Assembly (NCBI GenBank): GCA_023014335.1
Contig: JAECYW010000009.1
Span: 992,001 to 1,056,000 of the forward strand
Source: Galerina marginata
Lineage: Eukaryota; Basidiomycota; Agaricomycetes; Agaricales; Galerinaceae
Reading direction: 5' to 3'
DNA: 64,000 nt
Shown here piece by piece: positions 1 to 12,246 of this stretch. The position numbers were made by a program, and so were the translations under genes. Under the pieces are notes generated by a model. It ran no database searches and was not told where the DNA came from. It saw nothing but the letters and a program-made list of their open reading frames with translations. How positions within the stretch are numbered: the first letter of the stretch is position 1; every line of letters begins with the position of its first letter.

Positions 1-648
1 ACTTCCCTATTCAAAAAGCCATCAATTGGACCCACACGAGTTAGCTTCCAAATTTTTGAAGATCGTAGTCCATCAAGTCCTAGTGTTTCTAGCCACGCAA
101 AACACAACCGACAGCCTCAGGGATAGACAATTTCTGTGGCATTGAATCCACAAAATGACTCCAGGGTCAATTTGGGCCCCATAAAATGGTGATTGGAACA
201 AAGTGGGTAGCGCATCTATCTCAGTTCCTCAATGACATTACTTACTTCAAGTTGACTACAAAACCGTCAGGGACTATGTATTACTTACGGTTTCAATACA
301 ATGAAGTTGAATATTCTAGACGCCGAGTCCATGCGTGGAGTGGACTGGCCGCCTCTTGATACGCTCTGGATAACCGACTTACTTGGCGCGGTCGCACCGC
401 AGTGGGCCGCGCGTCCTATTGATCTTCGTCTGTAATAAAATGATGTTTAAATTTTATTGCAGCCCGCCACTGAAGAATCTTGAAGAATACGACAGTTTCT
501 TACATCTGGGCTCTCCAACCCTGGCTCAAAGTGTTTTGTTGTCGAATTAGGCTGCTTGTCGACTTGAGGCAAATTCGGAAACTGAAAGCGATGTCGAGTC
601 TCAACAATAATGCTAACCATACAAGTCGAGGGAGGACGCTTGATGCTT

Positions 649-682
649 GGATGGATGGATGGATGGATGGATGGATGGATGG
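649..682. repeat. (GGAT)n microsatellite
   Basis: About eight to nine perfect copies of the tetranucleotide GGAT lie head to tail. Read through, they give the artificial peptides WMDG and SIHP, which explains the overlapping open frames on both strands here. Confidence 0.95.
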
Positions 683-743
683 AAAATCCGGCAAGCAACA
701 ACTAAATTCTCATCACACATTCCCTTCTCAGCACGTATCATAG

Positions 744-930
744 GAAAAGGAGCAACCGCAATCCGCAATTCATATCCTCTCTAACCGATCTATTGTGATC
801 AATTTCAATGCAAGAAATTTCTGATTTGGAAATAAGAAGTGAAATTCAACTCTCACGAGCCGGCGTCGCCATAAGCGCCAGTGAAAATGTCTGGCGCTTA
901 TTGCGTAAGCGCGCTCCCCAATTGCAAATT
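744..930 (+). repeat. Dispersed direct repeat, left copy
   Basis: This segment aligns, with small gaps, to about 2955-3133 in the same orientation. Shared blocks in the same order include AAAAGGAGCAACC, AATTCATATC, TTGTGATCA, TGGAAATAAGA, TGAAATTCAAC, GGCGCTTATT and AAGCGCG. The two copies flank the small gene at 1707-2419, so they could be diverged terminal repeats of an old element. They are too diverged and short to name a class. Confidence 0.6.
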
Positions 931-1706
931 CTATCTCTGCCTCGAAACAAAATTGGCTTGCGTCGATACAGGAGGACGAAGGTATGACTTTTGGCCATCA
1001 GATTCTCCGCTATCTCTCATGCTATATGGCACTTAGACCTGCCGCCAGTTTTTAAGACAGCCACGGGTACAACCTCTGCTCCTCTGCATACACGTCCATG
1101 TAAGTCCGGACCGCCCGGGACGTTAGGTGTTGTTAGGTGGCCAACGGACCATTGAATCGAACCGAATACCACCAATTCAAGGTTGAAGGCTGCCTTATCG
1201 TTTGAACTAGAATTTTCTGATGGAGTACTTGAATTCAGCATTCCTGTCACTTTTTTGCGCACAAACTGGCCCATTTTTTGTGGAGAACTGTGGTTCTGTT
1301 TTGTTATGTAAAATGTATTCTATCTAGACTTTACGCCCTCAAATCTGCGAAATGCCTCTGGGTTGATCGTGATCTTCGGAGCGAAAAAATATAGAGTTTC
1401 TGACTTGTTAGGCGGCGGCGGAACCGAGTTGAGCGTTTAAACTTTTATTCTGTTGCTGCGTGCCCGTATAAACTTACTTCTTTTTTATGACACTGTGCTT
1501 CTTCGTCCCAGGCAGCAACGACGACTCGGCGGTTTCCCACTACCTCTTTTTTCTTCCTCCCATCATCTGGATACCTTGCTCGTGCGCCTTTGCTTTCAAG
1601 TTCCAACGCTTTCACCACTACCAACGTCGTTAAGTACGTCTATCCGTTCAGTTCCAATAAACCTGATCAACACTGACCGTGCATACTCTTATTAGCAATT
1701 CATACC

Positions 1707-2419
1707 ATGTCAATGGAGTTAACCATGGACAATGCTCTCGTCAAGAAATACCTGGACAAAGAAGCACAGGCTGTCTTCATAGCTAATGTGGTCCCTTATT
1801 ACTTGAATGCCTTGCAGGCCGGCGATATAGACACTTTCCTTTTATCTGTCGCAGCCATGTGGATGCACAAATGGCCCGACTACCAGCGCAATGTTTTGAA
1901 ACTCCTCATGGTGGGTCTGTCGCGCCATCTACTGTTCCTGGCTTGCTGATCCTCTGATTTTCATCAAGGCGGTCCAGTTAGACATCCAGCGGGTTTTCAT
2001 TTTGTACCGGCCAACACAAGTTGAGAACAGGCCGTGGACAGATATTCTGTCACTGGACTCAACAGTAAGCCTCTGATAGTCCGTGATTAATATTCTCACC
2101 GACTTCCTCGCCATAGATCTATGAAATAGCTAAGCCAGAACCTAGCCTCAACCACATGAGCACCCGCCTGCGTGAGTGGCTGGAATCAGTGAAAGATATA
2201 CCGACTATGGACGATGAGGACAATAAATCAACAACTTCTTCCACAACTGATTCATCAAATATATACACCATTGGGAGGACGTATACCACAGATGGGCATG
2301 AAGAACATGACTCGGACGCCCACAATGAACAAGAAGATTTCCTCCCTTCTAGCAACCCTGAAGTTGCCGAAGGGGTTCAATATCCCCAATGCTCATGCTA
2401 TGGCTGCCTGTGCTTGTGA
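1707..2419 (+). CDS. Unrecognised small protein with acidic C-terminus
   Basis: A three-exon model (introns 1911-1968 and 2065-2116, both GT-AG) gives 200 residues with exon lengths 204, 96 and 303 nt. The N-terminal half is helical (motifs KKYLDKEAQAVF and MHKWPDYQRNVLKLL). The middle contains WTDILSLDST, and the C-terminal third is rich in D, E, S and T and ends in a Cys cluster (CSCYGCLCL). I recognise no domain. The joined frame is open across both introns and both donors are good, which favours a real gene. It lies inside a pair of direct repeats in a gene-poor stretch, so it may belong to an old mobile element; no transposase motif is visible. The start could be either Met at 1707 or the in-frame Met at 1713. 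Confidence 0.5.
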
Positions 2420-2954
2420 GGAAGCCTATTCTTTCTATACAGTATGCCTGATTCCATTTCTGTTCAATCAGAAAATAGAAGATGTATCTCCAAGTCCATC
2501 CTTTCACTTACATTGATTTGAAGCCACCAGCAGGGAATCAACAGACGATCTCCTGCTGTAATTGAAGGCAGCTATTTAGCAGTTTTGATGTATGAAATTT
2601 GACCATCCAGTTTCCCATTGCCAGTATTTTTGATGTAATATATTCGCAATTTTTGCTCCTCCATCCATCTGTTTGTTTAAAGAATGAAAGTTACTGGTGC
2701 TCTGCGGTGCATAGGGCTGCTAATCGTACTGTATTACGATTTTGGCGGTATATTTTAATGGCGCCTACAATCAAGCTCGACAGCTCAGTACGTATAAGGC
2801 CATATTACAGATGAAATATATGAGTAAATTTATGGAAGAATATGGTAGTTAGAACATTAACAGGGTAGACAGAGTGTGTCGGTAGAGACCTGTAGCTCAT
2901 AGAAGTCAGGAATGAAAACCAATGTATACATTTGTTACGAAAAAATCTTGGTCG

Positions 2955-3133
2955 GAAAAGGAGCAACCACAATTCATATCTTCTCTACAGGTGATAACTC
3001 GTCTGTTGTGATCAGTTGCCAACAGGAGATTTTAATCTGGAAATAAGACTGAAATTCAACACGAATGAACCGGCTTCAACCATGCAGGTGTAGGGCGCTT
3101 ATTTTGTAAGTTTTAAGCGCGTGCCCGATTTGG
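2955..3133 (+). repeat. Dispersed direct repeat, right copy
   Basis: Right-hand partner of the repeat at 744-930, same orientation, about 2.2 kb away. Identity is in blocks separated by small indels, so the duplication is old. Confidence 0.6.
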
Positions 3134-3504
3134 AAGCAATATCTAAGGTCTGCTAGACTATAATCATACATAGTCGAGGACTGGAAGAATGGTTTGTGTC
3201 CGAGCAGCTGGTCCTTGGCTGTAGCTTAGGCCTACAGGTGCACAGGTAGATAGGAGAATAAATGTACTTTTATTTTCATCTACTTTTGACTGCGTATATT
3301 AATTAATACTACTGGCATTGCCCAAGCTGCCCGAAGGGAGGGCGGCTTTGATCTCAGACCACCTGTGACTTGCCTCGTAAAATATGCTTGGGTAATTACA
3401 GTCTGGAGCGATAGTGCCTTTTAGATTTTAGATTTAGCCACGCGATTTTGTCGAGGAGGGACTGACTCCGGCTTTGAAGATCTAGACAGTAGCTGGCATT
3501 GGCA

Positions 3505-3790
3505 CACTCGAGCGTGGCGTGAGGCCGTGTATGTGCGACCTCAAGAGTCGAGAACCACCCCCTCCCACCCTGCGAGCTCGAGAGCTCGAAAATCGCAAAT
3601 CGAGTCAGATACCGCTTTTTATTGTCTATCTGAATCCAGCTGGTAGATGGGGGAAAGTCGGAGTTGGCCTATTCGAGCGTGATAAGCGTGAGGTCGTGAT
3701 TCTGATTTGTGAATATTTGAATACCACACAAGCTAGAAAATTGAGTCAGATACTTGTTTTTATTGTCTGCACATAATAAACGGTTGGCAG
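3505..3790 (+). repeat. Imperfect tandem repeat, unit about 150-170 bp
   Basis: Two diverged units share an opening like CGAGCGTG followed by GCGTGAGG, and an end containing GAGTCAGATAC followed by TTTTTATTGTCT (near 3602 and 3742). A partial third copy of GAGTCAGATAC lies at 3870, and a related GTCGAGTCAGAG with TTATTGTCTGCC lies near 4360-4400. No coding potential goes with it. It may be a degraded transposon or satellite fragment. Confidence 0.55.
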
Positions 3791-6700
3791 GGGTTTATCT
3801 AGATCTTGACAAGCTTAAGATGGTATAAGTAGAGTGATTATAATTAGTGCACCCACGAGCTGGGCCGTCGAGTCAGATACTCATATAGTGGAGTATACAT
3901 TCTTTTAAGTTACTTACACTTCGTACTATTGTCGTCAATCGCGGAGTTATGGATTCAGAACCAGAGGCGGGCGGCGTGGGTGTTTTTGTCGAGTCGGGAT
4001 TTGGGATTTGGGATTCCGGACTCGGGGGCTGGGACTTGGGGCTCGGGACTTTGGTTGGGTTGGGGATACCGTCTTGCTTGTTGTTTATCCATCGTCTATT
4101 GTCTACTGGCTATTGTGTGCAGCCTCGACGGTGGGCGGTTCAAAGTTGAGGCCTGAGGATCTAGGCCCACTCGGATAAAGAACCGCGATTGTCTTTTACT
4201 CTATCTATGAGTGATGTTAGTTAAACTTTCAGGCCCGGTTGGAAGGTTGGGTATACCTCTATTAGAGAAGACGTGGATGACTTTGACCGTCGGTTGTACA
4301 TGTTCTTTCGAACCTCTGAAGGATATCGGACAAGAGGTGTGCATGTGAGTGGTTGTGTCGAGTCAGAGCCTAGAGGCGGTTCCTTATTGTCTGCCAGAGT
4401 CTTGTCGTGCCGATTGTTCGTAGATAAGAACTAAATCAAGAGCGGGATATGTTTATCCGCTTCAAGTTTGTTTTAGAGCAGGCGTCGCTTGGAATGAGCG
4501 GAGATGAAATGACAAAGAGAAAGATGGATAAACAATATACTTACGGACGGCTGGGTCTAGACTCTAGACTCCAGAGCAGTAAAACGAAACGAAGACAATT
4601 TAAAAGCGGGGTGGTTGACGGAGCATAAGACGGGCGACAGGCGGTGTGCGTGGTCCAGGCGAGACGGGTGAGGGTGAGGGGATTCGGAGCGTCAGGCTTG
4701 AGCTGGTGTTATTCGAGACTCAGAGCCAGAGCCGGCCGTGATTAGGTTGGGAACCCGGAAATGGGAAATAGGCAGGGGAGGTCCGAGGATCCGTCGGGTA
4801 GTTAATACTAAATAAAATCAATGATGATCCTGACGGGCGCACGCGAGATGGCTAGATGGAATACACGCGAGATTGAATATGTGTACTTAGAACATGAGAA
4901 CGGTTAACGTTTTAACCGTCAGGAGAGGGGGGAGAGGGGGAACAATTAGGTCGGGCACGTTTGCGTTTGCGTGCGAACGGGTCGCGATCCGTTCGAGTCA
5001 TATCCAAATTGCGTAGGAGAAATGCATACTGCATATGATAGTGTTGCCTGGCTATGGTCCGTTGTCTCCTTACTCTATGTTTTGTTTTGGGCGGGGATCG
5101 GGACGGGGGTGAGTATGTCGTTGAGCCTGAGCAGAGACGTGATACGTCCGAGTTATCGATGGAATGGGTAAAGGGCTGATAACTTAAACGTAACTTATGA
5201 GAGTATCAATAGACAAGCAGCTATCGGAACTGGCAGGACTCGGACGAGGTCCAGAATCCAGATGTTGCTTGAGGCTCGTTCCGTCATCGACCTCGGGCAA
5301 GCAAGCCAGTCAGCCACGAAATACGCCCATGACAAAGCGCGATTCACACCGAACGCTCTCACATGGCAGGACAATGTACATTCGTACGCGGAGGAAACGG
5401 AACTCTCATCCGAAAAGGACAACGCGGAGGACAATAGAGGTGGCGGTGCTGTTTATTTGTACCCGATATCTCCTTTGTTTGTACACCTTGCCTTATTTGG
5501 CCACCCATCCCTCGCTCACTTTCAGCACGCAGGCAAACGCGCACTATCAATCCATCCATCTATCTCCCACCCATAAAAATCTCTTTCTCTCCCTCATCAA
5601 CCAAGACATGCCGCACCACCTTTATCAACGCACAAAGAGCATAAATCACAAGGTGCGAACCCCCATCCCAAAGCGGCAATACCTCCGAAACTCGCTATTG
5701 TCCACCAAACACGCCCAAACAACCGAGACAATAGCGCTTCACTTTTGAGATTTCGCATCAGACTGGATCCGGATTTGGAACGAGCTAAAAATAATCCGTC
5801 GGGCACGCCGCCTTGCTTTGCCGATGTTTGCGTGAGTCCGCCTGTCATGTGATGGTTCAAATCGCGTCGCGTACACGCTTCGTCTCCTGTCTATCCTCTC
5901 TGTCCATGTCATGACAACATTGTCGCACAAACTCGCTGTTTCTGGATCATCGCCCGCTTCGACTCCTATCTCGCCACTGCATGTTTTCTTTCCCCGCGGT
6001 GCAGCCACACGCGCACGGCAAGCCTGCGGCCTTTCTGCCAGCCTGTCGCCCTGCCCGAGCGAGCACTTCCAACATCAAAGATGTCGTCTCTTCTCCTCTT
6101 GGCAACCCAGCAGCCTCACTCGGTAGAATGCTAGGACCTCTCAAAAACGACGACGGGTGGATGGGGCGTAAGGGAGCTGTGTGGGAGGAGTATGCTGTGT
6201 GAGCAAGCTCACAAGCACGACTCGATGGTGCTCGCTCGTGCCTAAGGGGCCCGGTGAAATGACCACGGCGGCTGGCTCCTCTCGTTGGCCTTCTGCCTAC
6301 CGATGAACGAACACCGGAAGCCTCACGAGAACAAGCGCGTGTGCCGCCGCACACTTTTTCTCGGGCGAGTGTGTCTGTGCCCCGTTCTGCGTCTGCTTTC
6401 CTGATGCTACTACGTAGTCTATTGTAAAATATAAATATGGCTGCTATCTATGCCTACTATACCAAGAACAAGTGAACAGAAAGGCCGTAGACATTAATAA
6501 GTTAAAAAAGATACATATGGCGCATCGGAATGAATGCCATTATGTTGACGAAGGCGACGGTTTATACATCATTTATTCTCAATTTCTATGGATTCATTAG
6601 CTTACATACACTACCTGAGAGTGCTCAGCAATGGTCCGCCGCCCTGTGCATCATCCTGTACTTCTAGAAGACGCAGTCGGCACAGGTCCTGAGTCGGATG

Positions 6701-7051
6701 AGCCATACGTCATCACTCGGAGTCAGCATCCAAATTGAGAAGGCGAGCCAAATAATCAACAAGGGCGGGAAATCGGGTGGCTGTGTTTCCCAAAAGAAAT
6801 AAGGTTTGAGGCGAAAAGTGAGTAACTATAGCGCTTTGTGAAGACAATGAAAGAGAGGTGAACACTATGGACCGAGCAACAAAAAGAGCGAAGAATGGGA
6901 GGGGAGCGGTTTCTGCGCTTTTGCTTCGTTCTCTCTCTTCTCACTTTCTTCCTCTCCCTTCCGCTCTCGACGACACGACGACGACGAGAGCCACTTCCTT
7001 TGAGCGACACCTTTTTTTTATTTTCAACACCTACGCGACACGACGAGCTAA

Positions 7052-10000
7052 ATGCGACGCACACTAACAGCCTCGCCCGCACTGGCGGTCGACCATGCTA
7101 ACGCCAACGACGAAGACATGCTCTACGAGCTCAACATCACACCCCGCGCATCCATCGACTCGCAGTTCTCATCCTCCTCTCCAGAAGACATCAAGCGCTC
7201 CCCATCTCCATCCCCTTCCACCTTTCCCCCATCCCCATCCCCATCCCCTCTCCCCTCCGACCAACCCACCACCACACAACAAACCCACAAACCCTCCATC
7301 CGCCTCCTCTTCTCCCTCCTCCCCCTGCGCCAACGCATCCTCCTCCTAACCCCCGCGATCCTCTCCTCCCTAACAGCAGGCGGCATCGCGCCCTTCATGA
7401 CCCTCGTCGTCGGACGCGCGTTCAACGCCTTCGCCCAGTTCCCCTTGACCCCCTCTCCCTCGCCTTCGCCCGCCCAAGCACAAGCAGCAAGCGATGCGCT
7501 CTTAAAGGCAATCGGCACCGCGGCGCTGCAGCTTTTGGGCTTGGCCGCGGGTAGTCTGGCGTTGGGGAGCCTGACGAGCTTTTTGTGGATCTGGGTGGGG
7601 GAGGTTAATGTCCTGGCTGTGAGGAGGAGAGTGTATGATGCGGTTATGGGGAAGGAGATGGTGTGGTTCGATGCACACACCGGCGGTGCCACTGCTGATG
7701 CTGAAGGCGACGCGGAAGACGGCGCGCCTGTAGGCGCCGGTGGGCTCATGGCTAAATTCTCAAGGCAAGCCTTCATTTAATAACCCCTCCCACCCAACTA
7801 ACCCACCCACCACACAGAGAAACAGACGACGTCCGCACCGCATCCTCCCTCGCCCCCGGCATGGTTCTGCAACACCTAACAACAACCCTCTCCGCCCTCG
7901 CCCTCGCCCTCTCCCGCTCCTACTCTCTCACCCTCGTCATCCTCTCCGCCGTCCCCCTCCTCACCCTCATCCAAGGCCTCTCCCAGTCCCTCGCCTCCCC
8001 CTTACTCCAACACGAGCGCGAGGAGACCGCCAAGGCAGCAACCACGATCGAACGCGCCGTCGCCTCCATATCCACCGTCAAAGCTTTCAACGCCTCTTCT
8101 TACGAAGCCCGCCGGGCGGAAGCGTCTTTCAGCCGGCTGCAGACCGCGGCGAGGAAGCTGAACGGCGTGTGGGGTGTTACAAGCGGGATGGCGCAGTTCG
8201 TGATGATGGCGATGTTCGTGCAGGGGTTCTGGTTCGGCGCGAAACTGGTGCGGGAGGGGAGGGTCCAGCCGGGGGATGTGATGGCGGTGTTTTGGGCGTG
8301 TTTGATTGCGACGAGCAATTTGCAGATGTGTGTCCCGATGATGATCACGCTGGCGAAGGGGAAGGCGGCGATGGTGGGGTTGATGGATCTCGTCGGGGAT
8401 GCGTCTTCCTCCTCCTCCTCCCCTTCTTCTTCTTCTGCGTCTTCCCCTTCTTCTGCCTCTTCTCCTGCCTCGGTCGCTGAACCCACAAGCCCAACCCAAA
8501 GCAAATCCCGTACACTCCGAAAAATCACCCCCCAAAAATGCCACGGCGAGCTCGCCCTACACAGCATCTCATTCGCCTACCCCTCCCGCCCGTCCCACCT
8601 CGTGCTCTCCAACGCATCGCTCTTCCTCCCCGCGCACGAGATGACGTTCATCGTGGGCGCCTCTGGGTCGGGGAAGAGCACTGTTGCGCAGCTTTTGTTG
8701 AGGATGTATGCACCGAATGAGGGGACGGTGTTGATGGACGAGCAGGACATGCGGTATTTGGATGAGGGGTGGGTGAGAAGACATGTGGTGGGTGTTGGGC
8801 AGCATGGGGCGGCTGGGGTGGTTGTGCTTGAGGGGAGGAGTGTGTGGGATAATGTGGTCGTTGCTCTCTGCCCTCCTTCCCCCTCCTCCCCTTCCTCCTC
8901 CCCTCAAAGCTCTCCTCAAGAGTCTACACAGTTCTCAGCCGAACAGGCTTTCGAATATACACACTCGACCGCCCCGCCCGCCCTCCGCTCAAAGGTAGAA
9001 GCGGCGTGTAGAGCGGCTTTGTTCCATGATTTCGTCCGAGACTTGCCGGGGGGGTATGATACTCTCCTAGGTGGAGAGGGCGTGGGGTTGAGCGGCGGGC
9101 AGAGGCAGCGCTTGGCGCTCGCCAGAGCTGTGTTGCGGGATCCTGTTGTTTTGGTTCTTGGTATGTCCCTTCCCTTCCCCCCTTCCCTCCCTGCCTTCCT
9201 TCCTTCCTCCCTCTCTCTCTCTCTTGAAAACACAGAAGACTAACGCCGCCCCCCCTTCTTTATAAAGACGAACCAACATCAGCCCTCGACCCCACCTCCC
9301 GTCTCCTCGTCTTCTCCGCTCTCAAAGCACACCGCCTGAACAAGACCACGGTCGTCATCACGCATGATCTGAGCCAGATCGAGAGCGGGGATTTCGTGTA
9401 TGTTATGAAAGGGGGACGGGTTGTGGAGGGTGGGTATCGCGGGGATTTGGAGGGTGTTTCTTTGGGTTTTGGTGGGAGTGATGGGGAAGGGGAAAGGGAT
9501 GAGGAGGATGGGAGAGGCGAGTTTAGGAAGATGCTGGATGTGCAGCAAGCGATGGGGGGGTTCTTGCCTGAGACGGAGGAGCCTGGTACGCCGTTTCCGG
9601 GTGTGGGGGGGTTCTTTGGGGCTTCGTCTTTGGAGGACACCCAGGAAGATGAAGACGATGAAGAGGACGAAGACACCACCCGCACTCCAGAGCACGCACC
9701 GCTCCGCCCGTTGACGTGGGGGAACTGGATGTTTGAGGTTGTGGCTGATTTGACGGGGGCTAGGCAGTCGCGGGCGCGGTTCTCTGCGTCCCCTGTGGGT
9801 GCGGGTGCGACGGCTGAGGGCGATCTCGAGAAAGGATATCCTGGCTCGCATGGACGTCAATCCCAACTGCAACTTCACGGGTACAAGAAGAAGAGGCCGT
9901 CGAGCATCGCCGTTCCTTCCTCTCCTATCGCTGAAGAGCATGAGGTCAAGAGCGACAGGAAGAGTAAGCTGAGGTATAGCTTGCAGTTCACGCCGAGCTC

Positions 10001-12246
10001 GGCTGCTACTTCCTTCACCGCTGTTGAGCGGTCGTACAGTGGCACTGGGAGGAAGACCAAGGGGTACCAGGCGGATCTGGAAGAGGAGGAGGAGGATGTG
10101 GAGGAGATGAAGTTTGAGGATGAGAAGCGGGCTGTTGAGAGGAGCGGGGTGACAGCCCGGCAGAGGGGGGGGAGGAAGAGGTGGGATGCGGATGTCGAGC
10201 TGCGCAGTGTGCGCGTCGACTCCAAGCCCAACGAACAGGACCCCGAAGCCGCCTCCACCGACGAAGAAGACGACCTCGCCCTCCCCTCCTTCTGGGCCCT
10301 CCAACGCGCCGTCCTCCTAACGATCCCCCAAAAACCGCTCCTCCTCCTCGGGCTGCTCACCTCGCTCCTCTCCGGCGCCATGACCCCCATCTTCTCCTTC
10401 CTCCTCTCCCGCCTGCTCTTCGAAGTGTCCACCGGCGCGTCCGACACGCGCACCATCAACTTCTACGGGGGGCTCGTGCTCGGCGCCGCCGCGCTCGACG
10501 GGGTGCTCATCGGGGGGAAGTACTTCCTCATGGAGAGCGTGGGTATGCGGTGGGTTACGCGGATGCGCGGGGAGGGGCTGGGGCGGGTGTTAAAGCAGGA
10601 TAGGGCGTGGTTTGATCGGCGGGGGAGCGCGCCGGAGAGGATGGCGCAGGTGCTTGTGAGGGATGGGGATGATGCGCGGAATATGGTTAGTGTTGTGTGG
10701 GCGCAGATGTGTGTGGTCGGCGCGATGCTTGGGGTGGGGCTTATCTGGGCGCTGGTGAGGGGGTGGCAGTTGACGCTTGCCGGGTTTGCTATTGCTCCTG
10801 TCTTTGCGGGTGTGATGGCGGTTCAGACGCGGCTGGTGGCGAGGTGCGAGGTGCGGAATAAACGGGCGAGGGAGGAGGTGGCGAGGGGGTACTTTGCGGG
10901 TGTGGTGCATGTGCGCGGGATCCGCGCGATGGGGTTCGAGCCTGTTTTCCGGGCGCGGTTCGTGCGCGCTGCGGAGGAGGCGCGGCGCACGGGTGTGAGA
11001 GGCGCGTTTGTGGAGGGGTGCACTTATGGAGTGGCGAGTGGGTTGATCTATGTGGCGGAGGCGCTGTTGTTTTATGTGGGCGCTGTGTTGATTGCGAGAG
11101 GGGTGTATACGTATTTGCAGATGGTGGAGGTGTTGAATCTGGTTGTGTTTTCGGTTACTATTGGGAGTCAGTTGATGGCTTTTAGTGAGTTCCTTCTTCT
11201 CCTCCTTTATCTTTCTCCGACTTCATGCTGATTCCGACCCTTCCTCAGCTGAACGTATCGCCAAAGCCGTCCAAGCAACCGCAGACCTGCACAAACTCCT
11301 CTCCCTCCCTACAACCACCTCCGAATCCACAGGAACCCTCAAACCCACCCTCTCAGGCTCCATCACGCTCTCGCACGTCTCCTTCGCCTACCCGTCCCGG
11401 CCCACACAGCCGGTGCTCAAAGACGTCTCGCTCACTATCAGAGAGGGGGAGTGCGTTGCGCTGGTTGGCGCGTCGGGGTCGGGGAAGAGCACGGTCGCTG
11501 CGCTTGTGCAGCGGTTGTATGAGCCGAATGGGGGAGCTGTGAGGGTGGGGGTGGAGGGTGGGGAGGGAGAGGAGGTGGATGTGAGAGATGTGGATGTGAG
11601 GTATTTGAGGAGCAAGATTGCGGTTGTGAGCCAGCAGCCGAACTTGTTTGATGCGAGCGTGGCGGAGAACGTGAGGTATGGCGGGGTGGCTGCTCTCTCT
11701 GCCTCTTCTCCCTCTTCCTCTCCCTCCTCTTCCTCGCCTTCCACTCCCTCCGACGAAGACCAACCCATCATCACCGACGTCGCCATCCGCACCGCCGCCA
11801 AACACGCGCAGGTGCACTCTTTCGTCATGGGGTTGCCGCAGGGGTACGACACGCCGCTCGGGGAGAACGCAGCGCTCATCTCTGGCGGGCAGGCGCAGCG
11901 GCTGCAGATCGCACGTGCGCTTGCGAGGCCCGGGGCGAGGGTGCTGGTGCTTGATGAGTGTACGAGTGCGTTGGATGGGGCGAACCAGGTTGGGGTGCTT
12001 GAGGCTATCCTTGGTGCTCGCGATGCGGACTTGGGCGGCGGCGAGGAGAAGGGAATGGGAGGGGGGAAGGGGAAGGGGAGGACGACGCTGATGGTGACGC
12101 ATAAACTGCAGGTCATGCAGATGTGTGATCGGATTGTGGTTCTGCATGAGGGGGGTGTTGTTGAGGAGGGGACGTATAGGGAGCTGGTGGATCGGAAGGG
12201 GGTGTTTGCGCAGCTTGCGAGTGGGGGGGAGTGGGTTGGGGAGTAG
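7052..12246 (+). CDS. ste6: Ste6-like ABC exporter (a-factor-type pheromone transporter)
   Basis: Full-size ABCB transporter (TMD-NBD-TMD-NBD), 1656 residues in four exons. Introns are 7765-7817 (GC-AG), 9161-9267 and 11185-11248; exon lengths sum to a multiple of three. NBD1 has Walker A GASGSGKST, signature LSGGQRQR, Walker B split by intron 2 (VVLVLD|EPTSALD) and H-loop THD. NBD2 has GASGSGKST, ISGGQAQR, VLVLDECTSALD and THK. The ISGGQAQRLQIARAL form of the second signature fits fungal Ste6 as I know the family. A linker of roughly 300 acidic residues joins the halves, and Ser/Pro-rich inserts interrupt both NBDs between Q-loop and signature. In the family, Ste6 exports farnesylated mating pheromone across the plasma membrane. 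The start at 7052 is the first Met; Met at 7118 is an alternative. No pheromone or STE3 receptor gene is seen nearby. Confidence 0.85.

Larger units (their letters stand above)
1..1706. other. Intergenic, no supported gene
   Basis: I see no coding region here. Open frames on both strands are short, overlap each other and lack family features. The stretch contains a GGAT tetranucleotide run near 649-682 and the left copy of a dispersed direct repeat at about 744-930. A pyrimidine-rich segment at 1500-1640 could be the promoter or 5' leader of the small gene that follows. Confidence 0.6.
2420..7051. other. Long intergenic region, repeat-rich
   Basis: I see no supportable gene in this 4.6 kb. 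Open frames at 5.2-6.35 kb on both strands overlap, have Pro/Ser/Arg-rich composition and show no motifs. The stretch holds the right direct repeat copy (2955-3133), imperfect tandem repeats at 3505-3790 with related fragments to about 4400, and GC-rich sequence at 5.9-6.4 kb. The last few hundred bases should contain the ste6 promoter; a pyrimidine-rich tract runs through 6920-7020. Confidence 0.55.

Noticed and set aside
447..743. Peptides with WMDG/SIHP repeats
   Set aside because: Produced by the GGAT microsatellite read in different frames.
744..3133. LTR retrotransposon
   Set aside because: The flanking repeats are short and diverged, and no gag, protease, reverse transcriptase or integrase motif lies between them.
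5947..6354. 135-residue minus-strand ORF
   Set aside because: Arg/Ser/Ala-rich, overlaps other frames on both strands, no motif, no splice support; typical of GC-rich non-coding DNA.
7740..8567. Long frames overlapping ste6 on both strands
   Set aside because: Shadows of the GC-rich ste6 coding sequence; composition is Arg/Pro/His-rich and they cross a clear ABC domain.
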